Of a DNA stretch of 64,000 nt, positions 44,747 to 53,669 are shown piece by piece. Position 1 is the stretch's first letter; every line of letters starts with the position of its first letter. Position numbers and translations under genes: made by a program. Source of the stretch: Oligoflexus tunisiensis (GTDB lineage Bacteria > Bdellovibrionota_B > Oligoflexia > Oligoflexales > Oligoflexaceae); assembly GCF_001748245.1 (NCBI RefSeq), contig NZ_BDFO01000001.1:1163345-1227344 (forward strand), read 5' to 3'. Under the pieces are notes generated by a model. The model saw nothing but the letters and a program-made list of their open reading frames with translations. It was not told where the DNA came from and made no database searches.

Positions 44747-46606
44747 CTAATTCTTGATCTGGCAACGGGCCCTTTGTCCCGATGATGCCGGGGTGATCAC
44801 GAGGGTTGAGGGGACACCACCCTGCGGCGGCCGGTCCACCCGGAATTCACACTTGTACTGCGCGCTTTCATCGACAGCGCGGAAGGTGACGAAGTGCGAG
44901 AGGCCAGGCGTCAGCTCCACGAGCAGAGGTGTTTCGCCTTCAAAGAGACCGTTGTCGATATCCACAAAAACCTTGCTGCCTGAGGACAGAAGACGCACAG
45001 GGTAGAGCAGGGCATGCGGAAGCTTTTTCAGGAATATCTTCTCGGGCTTCAGCGTTTCACCGGCTTCACCCTGGAAGCGGATCACTTCCCTTTGATAGCC
45101 GGGACGACTGATTTCCATCTCATAGGCGCCAGGGGCCAGACGCAATTTCACCGGCGACTTCACATAGGCCCCATCATAGATCTTCACGCCATTGACTTTC
45201 AGCGTGATGACTTCGGGGGATGTGCGCAGGTCGATCTGCAGTTTTTTATCAATCACGAGCTCATCGCGATTGAAATAGAGGACACCGACCAGCATGCCCA
45301 GCAGCAGAAGTATCATCGGAATCTTGCTGCGATTCGCGCGACGCGGGTGATGCACCACATGATTGCGGGGTCTTTGCCGCGTGGCCGTGCTGTCCGCCTG
45401 CTGATAGGCCTGATCCACCACCATGATGCGCGAAGGGTGATTCTTTTTGAAACCACCGGACAGCGTAATGGTGCGATCGTCCATCAAAGGCGCCTGGTTG
45501 TTGCCACTGCCAAGACGTGAGGCATCGGTGAGCGGCAATTCATTGTGCGCGCTCCGCGAAGCCTCCGCCATCGCCGGGGCTGCATTCGAGCCCGTCTGAC
45601 CCACAGCCATATTCGTGGTGGGTGCCACGGCCGCTGGTTTGGACGCCTGAGCCAGGGTTTCCCGGATATCCTCCTGAGTTTTATCCCGACGTTTGGCCAG
45701 GATGCGCTTCAGGAAGTTGCCGAGTTCACGCGAGGTGAATTCGGAATAGCGTGAGTGGAGATAACGCGAAAGGTCCTTCTCAAAGGCCGCGGCCGTCTGA
45801 TAACGCTCCTTGCGGTCCTTCGCGAGGCCCTTCATGACGATGGCCCGCAAATCCTTATCCACTTCCGGATTCAATTCGCAGATGTCATAAGGAATTTCAC
45901 AGTTCTGTACCTTGCGGATGCTTTCCACTTCGGACATGCCGGCGAAGAGCCGCTTCATGGCCAGTGTTTCCCACAAGACGACAGCCAGACTGAAAACATC
46001 CGAACGGCCGTCCAAAGGCTTGGCCAGAACCTGTTCGGGACTCATGTACGAGTACTTGCCTTTGACCACACCGGGCTTGGTTTCGGTCAGCTTGTTTTCA
46101 GCGGAAGCGATGCCAAAGTCAGTGATCTTGACATCACCTTCGTAAGAAATGAGTATGTTTTGCGGTGAAATATCGCGATGCACAATCCCGAGCGGTTCGC
46201 TCGTGATCTCATCCGCTTTCGTGTGCGCGTAATGCAAGGCACGGGCGGCACAGGCTGCGATATGCAGGGCCATCGGCAAGGACAGACGGGTCTTGGCCGT
46301 CTCGCAGGCCGAAAGCAGCGAACGCAGGTCAGCACCATCCACATGCTCCATGATCAGAGCATAGGAACCGTCAACTTCCGTGAAATCGTAGACCTGCACG
46401 ATGTTGTTATGCTGCAATCGCTTGCAAATATGCGCTTCATCGCGGAACATCTCGATAAATTCGCGGTCCTGCGCGTAGTGCGGCAGGATGCGTTTCACGG
46501 CGACAATTTTTTGAAAGGCAGCCTCACCGACAGCTATGCCAAGATAAATCTCGGCCATACCGCCTCGGGCAATTCGTCTGCCTAACACATAAGTGTTCTT
46601 CGCCAT
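44747..46606 (-). CDS. Membrane Ser/Thr protein kinase with PEGA domain
   Basis: About 619 residues from the ATG preceded by GCAGGAAGG; a longer in-frame start exists at 46705. The N-terminal Hanks-type kinase domain (about 5-270) has GRRIARGGMAEIYLG, VAVKRIL, IVHRDISPQN and ITDFGIAS, all catalytic residues present. A Ser/Ala/Gln-rich cytosolic linker precedes one membrane helix (about 428-446; IPMILLLLGMLVGVLYF). The periplasmic side holds a PEGA domain (about 457-522; VNGVKIYDGAYVKSPVKLRL, GAYEMEISRPGY) and a second PEGA-like half. It probably senses the envelope and phosphorylates cytosolic targets. This architecture is typical of myxobacteria-like lineages. Confidence 0.9.
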   Translation of the reverse strand: MAKNTYVLGRRIARGGMAEIYLGIAVGEAAFQKIVAVKRILPHYAQDREFIEMFRDEAHICKRLQHNNIVQVYDFTEVDGSYALIMEHVDGADLRSLLSACETAKTRLSLPMALHIAACAARALHYAHTKADEITSEPLGIVHRDISPQNILISYEGDVKITDFGIASAENKLTETKPGVVKGKYSYMSPEQVLAKPLDGRSDVFSLAVVLWETLAMKRLFAGMSEVESIRKVQNCEIPYDICELNPEVDKDLRAIVMKGLAKDRKERYQTAAAFEKDLSRYLHSRYSEFTSRELGNFLKRILAKRRDKTQEDIRETLAQASKPAAVAPTTNMAVGQTGSNAAPAMAEASRSAHNELPLTDASRLGSGNNQAPLMDDRTITLSGGFKKNHPSRIMVVDQAYQQADSTATRQRPRNHVVHHPRRANRSKIPMILLLLGMLVGVLYFNRDELVIDKKLQIDLRTSPEVITLKVNGVKIYDGAYVKSPVKLRLAPGAYEMEISRPGYQREVIRFQGEAGETLKPEKIFLKKLPHALLYPVRLLSSGSKVFVDIDNGLFEGETPLLVELTPGLSHFVTFRAVDESAQYKCEFRVDRPPQGGVPSTLVITPASSGQRARCQIKN

Positions 46607-46793
46607 CGAACCTTCCTGCATTCCTTTAACAGGGCTATCCCATGGCTGTTTCGGCGCTCTCCGGAAAAAGTGTAGGCGAAACCTTTCATCGCCGCCTTTG
46701 GTCAAATTCCAAGCACTGAATCTTGCAGCCCAAAGATCGACTTTCTGGTAATAATGAAAGTTTAAGTCCCGGCCTTAACAAGGGGTCTCAGCA

Positions 46794-47444
46794 TTGCAAT
46801 CGCGATTTATTACAGTGGAAGGCGGCGAAGGAGCCGGAAAATCAGTTTTTACCCATGGCCTGAACCGTGCCCTGACCGCTGCCGGCATCCCGGTGGATCT
46901 GACCCGCGAACCAGGTGGCACCCCACTGGCCGATGGTCTGCGTGAGCTCTTCCTGCATCCGCCTGCGGATGATAAACCCACCGCCATCACCGAACTTTTC
47001 ATTGTCTCCGCGGCCCGTGCCCAGCATGTGGCGACCCGCATTCAACCGCTTTTGGAGCGGGGAACCTGGGTTCTTTGTGATCGCTTTTATGACTCCACCC
47101 GCGCCTATCAGGGAGCCCTCGGCGGACTGGATGAGTCGGTTTTGGAACCGATCATCGCGACGTCGGTCGGAAACTGTCATCCGCACCTCTCCTTTGTGCT
47201 GGACTGTCCGGCAGAGGTGGCGATGCAACGCACGGTCGCTCGGGAAAAAGCGAAAGGTCGTGACCAGGCTGACCTCAATCGCTATGATGGTGGTTCGCAG
47301 GCCCTGCACCAGCACTTGCGGAGCGCTTACCAGGCTCTGGCCCGAAAATTTCCGGAACGTATTGTTTTGATCAATGCGGTGGAATCGCCCGAAGTCATGG
47401 TGGCAAGTGCCATGCGCGTGATACGTGAACGTTGGAAGATATGA
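46794..47444 (+). CDS. tmk: Thymidylate kinase
   Basis: A 216-residue kinase converting dTMP to dTDP in the cytosol, essential for DNA synthesis. Visible are the P-loop EGGEGAGKS (residues 9-17), DLTREPGGTPLAD, the catalytic CDRFYDSTRAYQG and the LID region REKAKGRDQADLNRYDGG. TTG is the start codon, with AAGGGG nine nt upstream; no ATG is available in frame nearby. Its TGA overlaps the ATG of holB, and ricT follows, a tmk-holB-ricT order also known in Firmicutes. Confidence 0.95.
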   Translation: MQSRFITVEGGEGAGKSVFTHGLNRALTAAGIPVDLTREPGGTPLADGLRELFLHPPADDKPTAITELFIVSAARAQHVATRIQPLLERGTWVLCDRFYDSTRAYQGALGGLDESVLEPIIATSVGNCHPHLSFVLDCPAEVAMQRTVAREKAKGRDQADLNRYDGGSQALHQHLRSAYQALARKFPERIVLINAVESPEVMVASAMRVIRERWKI

Positions 47445-48460
47445 GCAAATCCTCGCGAAAACCAGCTGACATTCCCCGCGGCCCGGTCCGCTCCTTTGCG
47501 GACCTCGTCGGCTTTCAGGATATCATCACCGCCTTTCATGAGCTCGCGGCGCGCGATCGCGTGCCGCAGGTCCTTTTATTTGAAGGTCGACCGGCCATCG
47601 GGAAGAGAAAACTCCTGGCCCGTCTGGCCGCTACGATTTACTGCGAAAGCCGACAGGGCTGTGGCCATTGCCAGGGCTGTCATTCGGTGATTCATGGTTA
47701 TCAGGCCGATCTTTTGTGGGTGGAAGCGGATGGGCCGATCAAGGTCGCGGAAGCGGAAGCCATTCAGGATCATTTGAGTTATCAGTCCTCCGGTGCGCAA
47801 CGTGTGGTGGTCATCGTTGATATCGAGGACATGAATGATCAGGCCGCCAACCGCCTTTTGAAAACTCTCGAGGAACCGCCACCACGGACCCTCGTTTTGA
47901 TATCGAGCAGCCGGGCCCGTCAGCTGCTTGCGACCATTACCTCCCGCCTTGTGCGCTGGCATGTGCAGCCACCACCGATCGAACTCAGTCAGCACTGGCT
48001 GATGCATGCGCTCCAGGAAGCTGGACTCACGCTCAGCACAACCGATGTCCGCGACGCTTTGGAACGTTACAGTCTGGCTCCCGGTCGGGCTCTCCTGGCC
48101 TTGAAAATGGCCAATTCAGTGGAACAGGAAGCCCAGCATCGTCTGGCCTCCCTCCTGCTCAAGCCCCTGGAGGGACGTGATCTGCATGAACTTCAGGACC
48201 TGCTGAAACAGCAGGGTTGGAAGGCGAATGAGCTTGCTCAGCACTTCGAGCTGCTATTAAATCGATATTATAAATGGAGCCTGGGCCTTATCGCAGAACG
48301 GCCTTCGCATTGGCCTGCCTCAGTTGGCGCGCCAGACCCTCGGCTATTGCGACAGAGACGCCGTATTCTGCAGCAAATCTATCGCGGGGGCGGGCAGGGG
48401 CACAACTTCCTCAATGCCCAGCTGGCAGCTGAGGCTTTGGGTTCAGACACTGCTTTTTAA
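47441..48460 (+). CDS. holB: DNA polymerase III subunit delta'
   Basis: About 339 residues. This is the clamp-loader subunit delta' of DNA polymerase III. The N-terminal AAA+ domain starts FADLVGFQDIITAFHELAARDRVPQVLLFEG, has a degenerate P-loop GRPAIGKRK, a zinc module with four Cys (CESRQGCGHCQGC), the NRLLKTLEEPPPRTLVLISS segment and the SRLVR arginine region. Those are diagnostic. The ATG overlaps the tmk stop by 4 nt; an earlier TTG at 47432 is in frame but lies inside tmk. The C-terminal collar domain is poorly conserved, as usual. Confidence 0.92.
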   Translation: MSKSSRKPADIPRGPVRSFADLVGFQDIITAFHELAARDRVPQVLLFEGRPAIGKRKLLARLAATIYCESRQGCGHCQGCHSVIHGYQADLLWVEADGPIKVAEAEAIQDHLSYQSSGAQRVVVIVDIEDMNDQAANRLLKTLEEPPPRTLVLISSSRARQLLATITSRLVRWHVQPPPIELSQHWLMHALQEAGLTLSTTDVRDALERYSLAPGRALLALKMANSVEQEAQHRLASLLLKPLEGRDLHELQDLLKQQGWKANELAQHFELLLNRYYKWSLGLIAERPSHWPASVGAPDPRLLRQRRRILQQIYRGGGQGHNFLNAQLAAEALGSDTAF

Positions 48461-48480
48461 TCGCAACAAGGAATCGTTCG

Positions 48481-49911
48481 ATGAATGGAATAAATATTGT
48501 CGGGGTCCAGTTTCGACGAGCCGGCAAAATATATGATTTCGATGCCAAGGACTTTCGCCTCAGCATCGGCGATCGGGTTGTGGTTGAAACCGAGCGGGGA
48601 CCCAGCCTCGCGGAAGTCAAACGCGTGGCGTACATCGAAGCTGAGCCCAGCGAAACCTTGAAACCGATCGTACGCATTGCCTCGCGCAAGGACCGGGATT
48701 CCTCCGGTCGCCTCACCCCCGAATTCGCCGAATCCTTCACCAAGCAAAAGATCAAAGACCTGAATCTCGAGATGCGGGTCATCAGCGTTGAGATTCAATT
48801 CGGTGGCAACAAGGTCATCGTTTATTTTTCGGCTCCGGGCCGCGTCGATTTCCGTGAACTCGTCAAGGAACTCGCTGGTGGTTTGAAGACCAGGGTCGAA
48901 CTGAAGCAGGTTGGAGCCCGCGATGAAGCCAAGCTCTCCGGCGGCATCGGTATCTGCGGCCGGGAATTCTGCTGCTCGAGTTTTCTGCGGGAATTCGTGC
49001 CCGTTTCCATCAAGATGGCAAAGAATCAGAATCTCGCCTTGAATCCGAGCAAGGTATCGGGCGGCTGTGGTCGGCTGCTCTGTTGTTTGACTTATGAAGA
49101 CGACACCTACACCGCTCTGCGGCAGAAGCTTCTGCCGAAAGGGGCGCGTGTCAAGCTTCTGGATGACACCTACGGTGATGTCATCCGAGGCGATATATTG
49201 AATCAGACCATGCTGGTCGAACTGGACAGCGGCGAGCAGCGTTCCATTCCCATCAAGGACCTTGAAGTGGTCGATGCCCGTCAGGGTGCGGTGGATGATG
49301 ACTGGGGCAGCGATCTCGACTTCGGCTCGCTGATGGGTGAAGGTGATATCGCCGCGCTGGATGACAGCGAGGAGGTCGCGCAGCAAAGGGAATCGGCCGC
49401 CGAACCGATCCATGGGCGTGAAGGTCCGCGCAAACCTCAGCCGCAGGACCGTGCGCGTCGCGACGGACCTCGTGAGAATCGGGATAATCGTCCAGGCCGC
49501 GGACCGCGTCCGGAACAGGAAGGCAAGGGCAAGGGTCGCGATCAAGGGCCGCGTCCGCAGCGGGATCAAAATCAACAAAATCAGCAGAACCAAGGCAAGA
49601 AGCAGCGGCCGCCACGTGATGGTCAGGTGCTGCAGCCGAAACCGAACGGAATGCCTCCGGGTGAACGGCCGAAGATCGCGCCGAAGATTATTCCGCGGGC
49701 TCAGGCTGATAATAAGAATGGTGCAGGCAGCGGACCTGCCGGCGGTGAGTCCGACGGCAACGCGTCCGGCGGAAATCCATCCGGCGGAAGTCCATCCGGT
49801 GGCAATGCATCCGGTGTATCCGGCGGAAATCCATCCGGCGGCAATCCATCCGGTGGCAATCCATCCGGTGGCAACGGATCCAACGGTAATGATTCCGGTA
49901 GCGAAGGCTGA
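48481..49911 (+). CDS. ricT: RicT/YaaT-like PSP1-domain protein
   Basis: A 476-residue protein with an N-terminal PSP1 domain (about 1-270): VVGVQFRRAGKIYDF, GDRVVVETERGPSLAEV, FSAPGRVDFRELVKELA, GICGREFCC and SGGCGRLLCCLTYED. In Bacillus, YaaT/RicT forms an Fe-S complex with RicA and RicF that assists RNase Y maturation of RNA; the Cys clusters needed for cluster binding are present here. The last 180 residues are low complexity: a Gln/Arg/Pro/basic part, then a run of NPSGG pentapeptides. It lies 20 nt after holB and 8 nt before tdk. No RicA/RicF homologue is in the window. Confidence 0.9.
   Translation: MNGINIVGVQFRRAGKIYDFDAKDFRLSIGDRVVVETERGPSLAEVKRVAYIEAEPSETLKPIVRIASRKDRDSSGRLTPEFAESFTKQKIKDLNLEMRVISVEIQFGGNKVIVYFSAPGRVDFRELVKELAGGLKTRVELKQVGARDEAKLSGGIGICGREFCCSSFLREFVPVSIKMAKNQNLALNPSKVSGGCGRLLCCLTYEDDTYTALRQKLLPKGARVKLLDDTYGDVIRGDILNQTMLVELDSGEQRSIPIKDLEVVDARQGAVDDDWGSDLDFGSLMGEGDIAALDDSEEVAQQRESAAEPIHGREGPRKPQPQDRARRDGPRENRDNRPGRGPRPEQEGKGKGRDQGPRPQRDQNQQNQQNQGKKQRPPRDGQVLQPKPNGMPPGERPKIAPKIIPRAQADNKNGAGSGPAGGESDGNASGGNPSGGSPSGGNASGVSGGNPSGGNPSGGNPSGGNGSNGNDSGSEG
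49769..49880 (+). repeat. 15-bp tandem repeat in ricT
   Basis: About seven imperfect copies of a 15-bp unit (AATCCATCCGGCGGC-like) encoding (N/S)(P/A)SGG pentapeptides at the C-terminus of RicT. Copy number is likely to vary by slippage. Confidence 0.8.
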
Positions 49912-49919
49912 GGCGCACC

Positions 49920-50519
49920 ATGGCAAAACTTTACTTCCGTTATGGAACCGTCGGCAGCGCGAAGACTTTGAACCTTCTCGCTGTGGCTCATGCCTATCAG
50001 CAGCAGGATAAGCGGGTGTTTCTCATCAAACCGCGGATCGATACGCGCTTTGGTGCGGAAGTCATCCGTTCCCGGGCCGGCCTCACGCGCGATGCCGACC
50101 TTCTGGTGGATGAGAGCAGCCAGCTCGAACTCGGCATGCTCCGCGGCTATCATTGCATTCTGGTGGATGAGGCGCAGTTCCTCGTGCCGCAGGTGATCGA
50201 ACAGCTGCGGCAGGTGACCCGCCTGCTCGATGTCCCTGTGATCTGTTACGGACTCCGCACGGATTTTCGCACGCGCCTTTTCCCTGGGGCGCAACGCCTC
50301 ATGGAACTGGCGGATGCCCTCGAGGAAATCAAAACCACCTGTGCGTTTTGCAATAAGAAGGCTGTGTTCAATCTGAAGCTATTGGATGGGCGCCCGACTC
50401 AGGCCGGGCCTACGGTGGAACTCGGGACCGAGGAAAAGTATCTGCCGACCTGCTGCGACTGCTATTTCAAAGCCTTTGAAACCCTGCAGCCCGAGGCGGA
50501 TGCCTCCTCCTCCCTCTAA
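49920..50519 (+). CDS. tdk: Thymidine kinase
   Basis: A 199-residue type II thymidine kinase that salvages thymidine to dTMP. Features: P-loop-like FRYGTVGSAKTLNLL (Ala replaces the usual Gly before Lys, a variant I have seen in some bacterial homologues), the Walker B-type LVDEAQFL near 82, YGLRTDFRTRLFPG near 108, and four Cys in CAFC...CCDC that hold a structural zinc. ATG at 49920 follows GAGGCGCACC. It is the last gene after tmk-holB-ricT and overlaps rlmN tail-to-tail by 4 nt. Together with tmk it gives a compact dTTP supply unit. Confidence 0.93.
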   Translation: MAKLYFRYGTVGSAKTLNLLAVAHAYQQQDKRVFLIKPRIDTRFGAEVIRSRAGLTRDADLLVDESSQLELGMLRGYHCILVDEAQFLVPQVIEQLRQVTRLLDVPVICYGLRTDFRTRLFPGAQRLMELADALEEIKTTCAFCNKKAVFNLKLLDGRPTQAGPTVELGTEEKYLPTCCDCYFKAFETLQPEADASSSL

Positions 50520-51619
50520 CCTGAAATTCCAATCAAGGTATCATCCTTGATCACCAGACGCTTGCGCTCCGGAATCGCATGAATCGATTCCGCGTGCTTC
50601 GCGGCGAGCTGTCCACACGCACCCGAGACATCAAGACCTTTGGAGTAACGCACCGGAGCCGGTATCGAACGATCCGCGAGATGCTTCTGGAAGGCCCGGA
50701 TATCCTCATCCGTCGGCCGATCATAAGGCAGACCCGGATGCGCATTGAACGGAATCAAATTCACCTTGGTGCGGAGCCCATGCAGAAACTTCACCAGTTC
50801 CTTGGCCTCACGCAGACCACAGTTGCGATCCTTGATCAGAATGTATTCGATCGTAATCTTGCGGCCCGTGGTCTTCTGATAATAAAGCAGAGCCTCCTTC
50901 AAACGCTCCAGTTTATAACGCCGGTTGATCGGCATCAGCGAGGTCCGCAGATCATCACGCGAGGCATGCAGCGACAGAGCCAGCGAGGCGCGCGTGTCCA
51001 CTGCGAGACGCTCAATCTCAGGAGCCAGGCCGGATGTGGAAAGAGTCACATGACGGGCCGAGAGAAAGAAACCATCCTCCGCCATCATCACGTTGGCGGC
51101 ACTGACCGTGTTTTCATAATTGTCGAGCGGCTCACCCATGCCCATGAAGACGACATGCGTCACACGCAGACCTTCGGGTTTGAGAATTTCATTGGCCAGA
51201 TAAAGCTGAGCCAGGATCTCGCCACGCTCGAGATGCCGTACAAAACCGAGCTTGCCGGTTTGACAGAAATCACAGGCGAGTTTGCAGCCCACCTGACTCG
51301 ACACGCAAAGGCTCGTGCGGTTTTCGTAACGCAGAATCACCGACTCAATGGTGTGACCCTTGTGACTTTTCAAGAGCAGCTTGGTCGAGCCATCCACCGA
51401 GTCCAGCTTGCTGATAATCTCCGGCATATGCCAGTCAAGTTCTGTAAAGAGCTTCTGCCGCATATCCTTGCCGAGATTGCTCATGTGTTCCGGATCGCGC
51501 ACCCCGGCCTTGTAAATCCAGTGAGCAATCTGGTCCGCGCGGAAAGAAGGCATACCCCAATCCTTCAGGAGTTGGCGGTATTCCAGGCGGGAAAAGTTAA
51601 GAAAATGCGGCTTTTGCAT
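50516..51619 (-). CDS. rlmN: 23S rRNA (adenine-C2) methyltransferase RlmN
   Basis: A 367-residue radical-SAM enzyme that methylates A2503 of 23S rRNA and A37 of some tRNAs. The CxxxCxxC iron-sulfur motif is seen in GCKLACDFCQTG (about 112-119), followed by GMGEPLDNYENT, LSLHASRDDLR, IEYILIKDRN and the second catalytic Cys in VSGACGQLA near 340. The length is normal. Its coding end overlaps that of tdk by 4 nt, so the two convergent messages are complementary at their ends. Confidence 0.95.
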   Translation of the reverse strand: MQKPHFLNFSRLEYRQLLKDWGMPSFRADQIAHWIYKAGVRDPEHMSNLGKDMRQKLFTELDWHMPEIISKLDSVDGSTKLLLKSHKGHTIESVILRYENRTSLCVSSQVGCKLACDFCQTGKLGFVRHLERGEILAQLYLANEILKPEGLRVTHVVFMGMGEPLDNYENTVSAANVMMAEDGFFLSARHVTLSTSGLAPEIERLAVDTRASLALSLHASRDDLRTSLMPINRRYKLERLKEALLYYQKTTGRKITIEYILIKDRNCGLREAKELVKFLHGLRTKVNLIPFNAHPGLPYDRPTDEDIRAFQKHLADRSIPAPVRYSKGLDVSGACGQLAAKHAESIHAIPERKRLVIKDDTLIGISG

Positions 51620-51816
51620 GCGGTACCTCGGTCGCTAAAATCGGGCTAAGATACAGAAAATACCGGGAAAAAGTCAATTACCAACCGGTTTTGCCGGTCG
51701 ATACGGTAGGTTAAAGGCGACTCAACGGCCGAGCTTGGGCCGTTTGTACTTGAATTTCAGAGCCCGCTGGGGCGACAATCCCGGTGAACCGCAAGTAACG
51801 GAAGAGGAGCGCGTTT

Positions 51817-52656
51817 ATGAAGATGGGTTTTCTGATTGATATGGACGGCGTCGTTTACCGGGGAACCCAGATTATTCCCGGCGCTGTGGAGTTTATCAAT
51901 CGTCTGCAAGAGCTTCAAGTGCCCTTCATGTTTCTAACCAATAACAGTCAGCGGACGCCGATGGATGTTGCCACCCGCTTGCAACGTATGGGGTTTAGCG
52001 TCACGCAGGAACATATCTTCACCAGCGCCCAGGCCACGGCCAATTACCTGGCCGGACATAAGCCAGGCGGCACCGCTTACGTGATTGGTGAAGGTGGTCT
52101 CTTGAATGCCCTGGATCGTGTGGGCATTGCCATCGTCGATCATAAACCGGATTTTGTCGTGGTGGGCGAGGGCCGCACAATTACCCTGGAAACCGTGGAG
52201 AAAGCGGTGCACCTCGTGCTGCAGGGTGCGAAGCTGATCGCCACCAACCTGGATGCCAACTGTCCCACACAGGATGGTGGCCTGCGTCCCGGTTGTGGCG
52301 CTTATGTGAAGATGATTGAAGAGGCCACCGGTCTCCGCGCCTTCAGTCCGGGCAAACCAAGTCCGGTGATTTTCCGTGCCGCAAGGAAACGCCTGGGTCT
52401 GCAGACCGGTGAAACGATCATGGTCGGCGATACGATGGAAACCGATATCCTGGGTGGCGTGCAGCTGGGCTTCCGCACGATCCTCGTGCTTTCCGGCGGC
52501 ACCCATAAGGAGCACCTGAGCCGCTTTGCGTATGCTCCGGATGTGGTCGTCGATTCCGTGGATGCGTTTACGGTGGAATTTATTCAGCAGCAGAGGGAGA
52601 TTCTGGCTTCCATGATGGGCCTTGAAGCCCAGATCGGCCAGTATCCCCATCCCTGA
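51817..52656 (+). CDS. HAD-IIA family sugar/nucleotide phosphatase (NagD-like)
   Basis: A 279-residue cytosolic phosphatase of the HAD superfamily, subclass IIA. Motif I is LIDMDGVVYRG with nucleophile and acid Asp, motif II TNNSQRTP, motif III the Lys of GKPSPVIF, and motif IV MVGDTMETDI. NagD-type members dephosphorylate nucleoside monophosphates or sugar phosphates. The ATG at 51817 is preceded by GAAGAGGAGCG. It stands alone, convergent with hemC, with 8 nt between stop codons. Confidence 0.9.
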   Translation: MKMGFLIDMDGVVYRGTQIIPGAVEFINRLQELQVPFMFLTNNSQRTPMDVATRLQRMGFSVTQEHIFTSAQATANYLAGHKPGGTAYVIGEGGLLNALDRVGIAIVDHKPDFVVVGEGRTITLETVEKAVHLVLQGAKLIATNLDANCPTQDGGLRPGCGAYVKMIEEATGLRAFSPGKPSPVIFRAARKRLGLQTGETIMVGDTMETDILGGVQLGFRTILVLSGGTHKEHLSRFAYAPDVVVDSVDAFTVEFIQQQREILASMMGLEAQIGQYPHP

Positions 52657-52664
52657 GGATACGT

Positions 52665-53669
52665 TCAGGCGAGTTCACCCAGAATGGGGGCCTTGATTTT
52701 GAGCGTATGCAGGATGTCTGTCACACCAACTTTCTTTAAACCTTCCAGCATGGTCTGGGCGCAGGCGGCCTGATCCAGGGTTTGCGGCAGACCCGGGAAG
52801 GTATGCACATAGCGGGCTTCCTGTCCTTCGTAATCAAGGACCAGGGCGCGCGCCACGGTCTCGCCTTTTTTCAAATCCGGGAAGAAAAATGCGCCGAACG
52901 GCATCGTGCAGTCGCCGCCGAGTTTTTCCAGAATCAGACGCTCCATCGTTGCACAGGCATAGGTCGCGGGATCACTGAGCTCCGCCAGGTCCTTTGTGAA
53001 AGGACTGCCTTCGGGTGTTTCAATCGCGAGGGCGCCTTGCGCGGCACAGGGGACAAACCATTCATCCATCAGCAATCGATGCGGCAGGTGATCGAGACTG
53101 AGGCGCTGCAGAGAAGCACCGGCCAGAATCAATCCATCCCAGTCACCTTCGTTGAGCTTGCGAATTCTGGTATCGACATTGCCCCGCACGGGAACGCATT
53201 GAACATCGCTTCCAAGACCTTTCAGAAGAGCCTGCCGTCTGAGGCTGGCCGTGGCGATCGTCAAAGGACCGAAGGCCTGAAGATCCGCCTTGCTGAGGAA
53301 TGGACCTGCCGGCACCTTCAAACGATCCAGGGATTTGGGATTGAAGATCAGGGCATCCTGCGGGATATGCCGGGGCAGGATCGCGCCCAGTTGAAAACCG
53401 GCGGGAATGCGGGCTGGCAAATCCTTCAGGCTGTGCACCGCGATATCCGCTTCGCCTTTTTTCATGGCCTCTTCCAGCTCGCGCACAAAGAGGCCTTTGC
53501 CGCCGATTTCATGCAGAAAGCGATCCTGCACGCGATCGCCGGTGGTTTTGATGATATTGAGTTCGGTGCTGAGGCCGCGGGCCATCAGAAGTCCTGCCAC
53601 GTGATGGGCCTGCCAGAGAGCAAGCTGACTGCCGCGGGTTGCAATGCGCACTTTGCGAATCGTATTCAT
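52665..53669 (-). CDS. hemC: Porphobilinogen deaminase (hydroxymethylbilane synthase)
   Basis: A 334-residue enzyme joining four porphobilinogens into hydroxymethylbilane in haem synthesis. It starts VRIATRGSQLALWQAHHVA, has KDLPAR, SLRRQALL, RGNVDTRIRKLNEGDWDGLILA, and the Cys in GGDCTMPFGAFF (~254) that holds the dipyrromethane cofactor. Its ATG overlaps the hemA stop by 4 nt. Last gene of a hemX-hemA-hemC unit on the minus strand. Confidence 0.95.
   Translation of the reverse strand: MNTIRKVRIATRGSQLALWQAHHVAGLLMARGLSTELNIIKTTGDRVQDRFLHEIGGKGLFVRELEEAMKKGEADIAVHSLKDLPARIPAGFQLGAILPRHIPQDALIFNPKSLDRLKVPAGPFLSKADLQAFGPLTIATASLRRQALLKGLGSDVQCVPVRGNVDTRIRKLNEGDWDGLILAGASLQRLSLDHLPHRLLMDEWFVPCAAQGALAIETPEGSPFTKDLAELSDPATYACATMERLILEKLGGDCTMPFGAFFFPDLKKGETVARALVLDYEGQEARYVHTFPGLPQTLDQAACAQTMLEGLKKVGVTDILHTLKIKAPILGELA

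Noticed and set aside
44575..44757. 60-codon open frame between the two kinase genes
   Set aside because: No clear ribosome site, signal or motif; overlaps the 3' end of the PEGA kinase gene.
48457..49926. 489-codon open frame antisense to ricT
   Set aside because: Its repetitive N-terminus is just the reverse of the ricT tandem repeat; the rest is a mirror of conserved PSP1 coding sequence.
50579..51649. 356-codon open frame antisense to rlmN
   Set aside because: rlmN carries the full radical-SAM signature; the antisense frame has nothing recognisable.
52652..52669. Hairpin CCTGA/TCAGG between the HAD phosphatase and hemC as a terminator
   Set aside because: Only 5 bp, made largely of the two facing TGA stop codons, and no T-tract.
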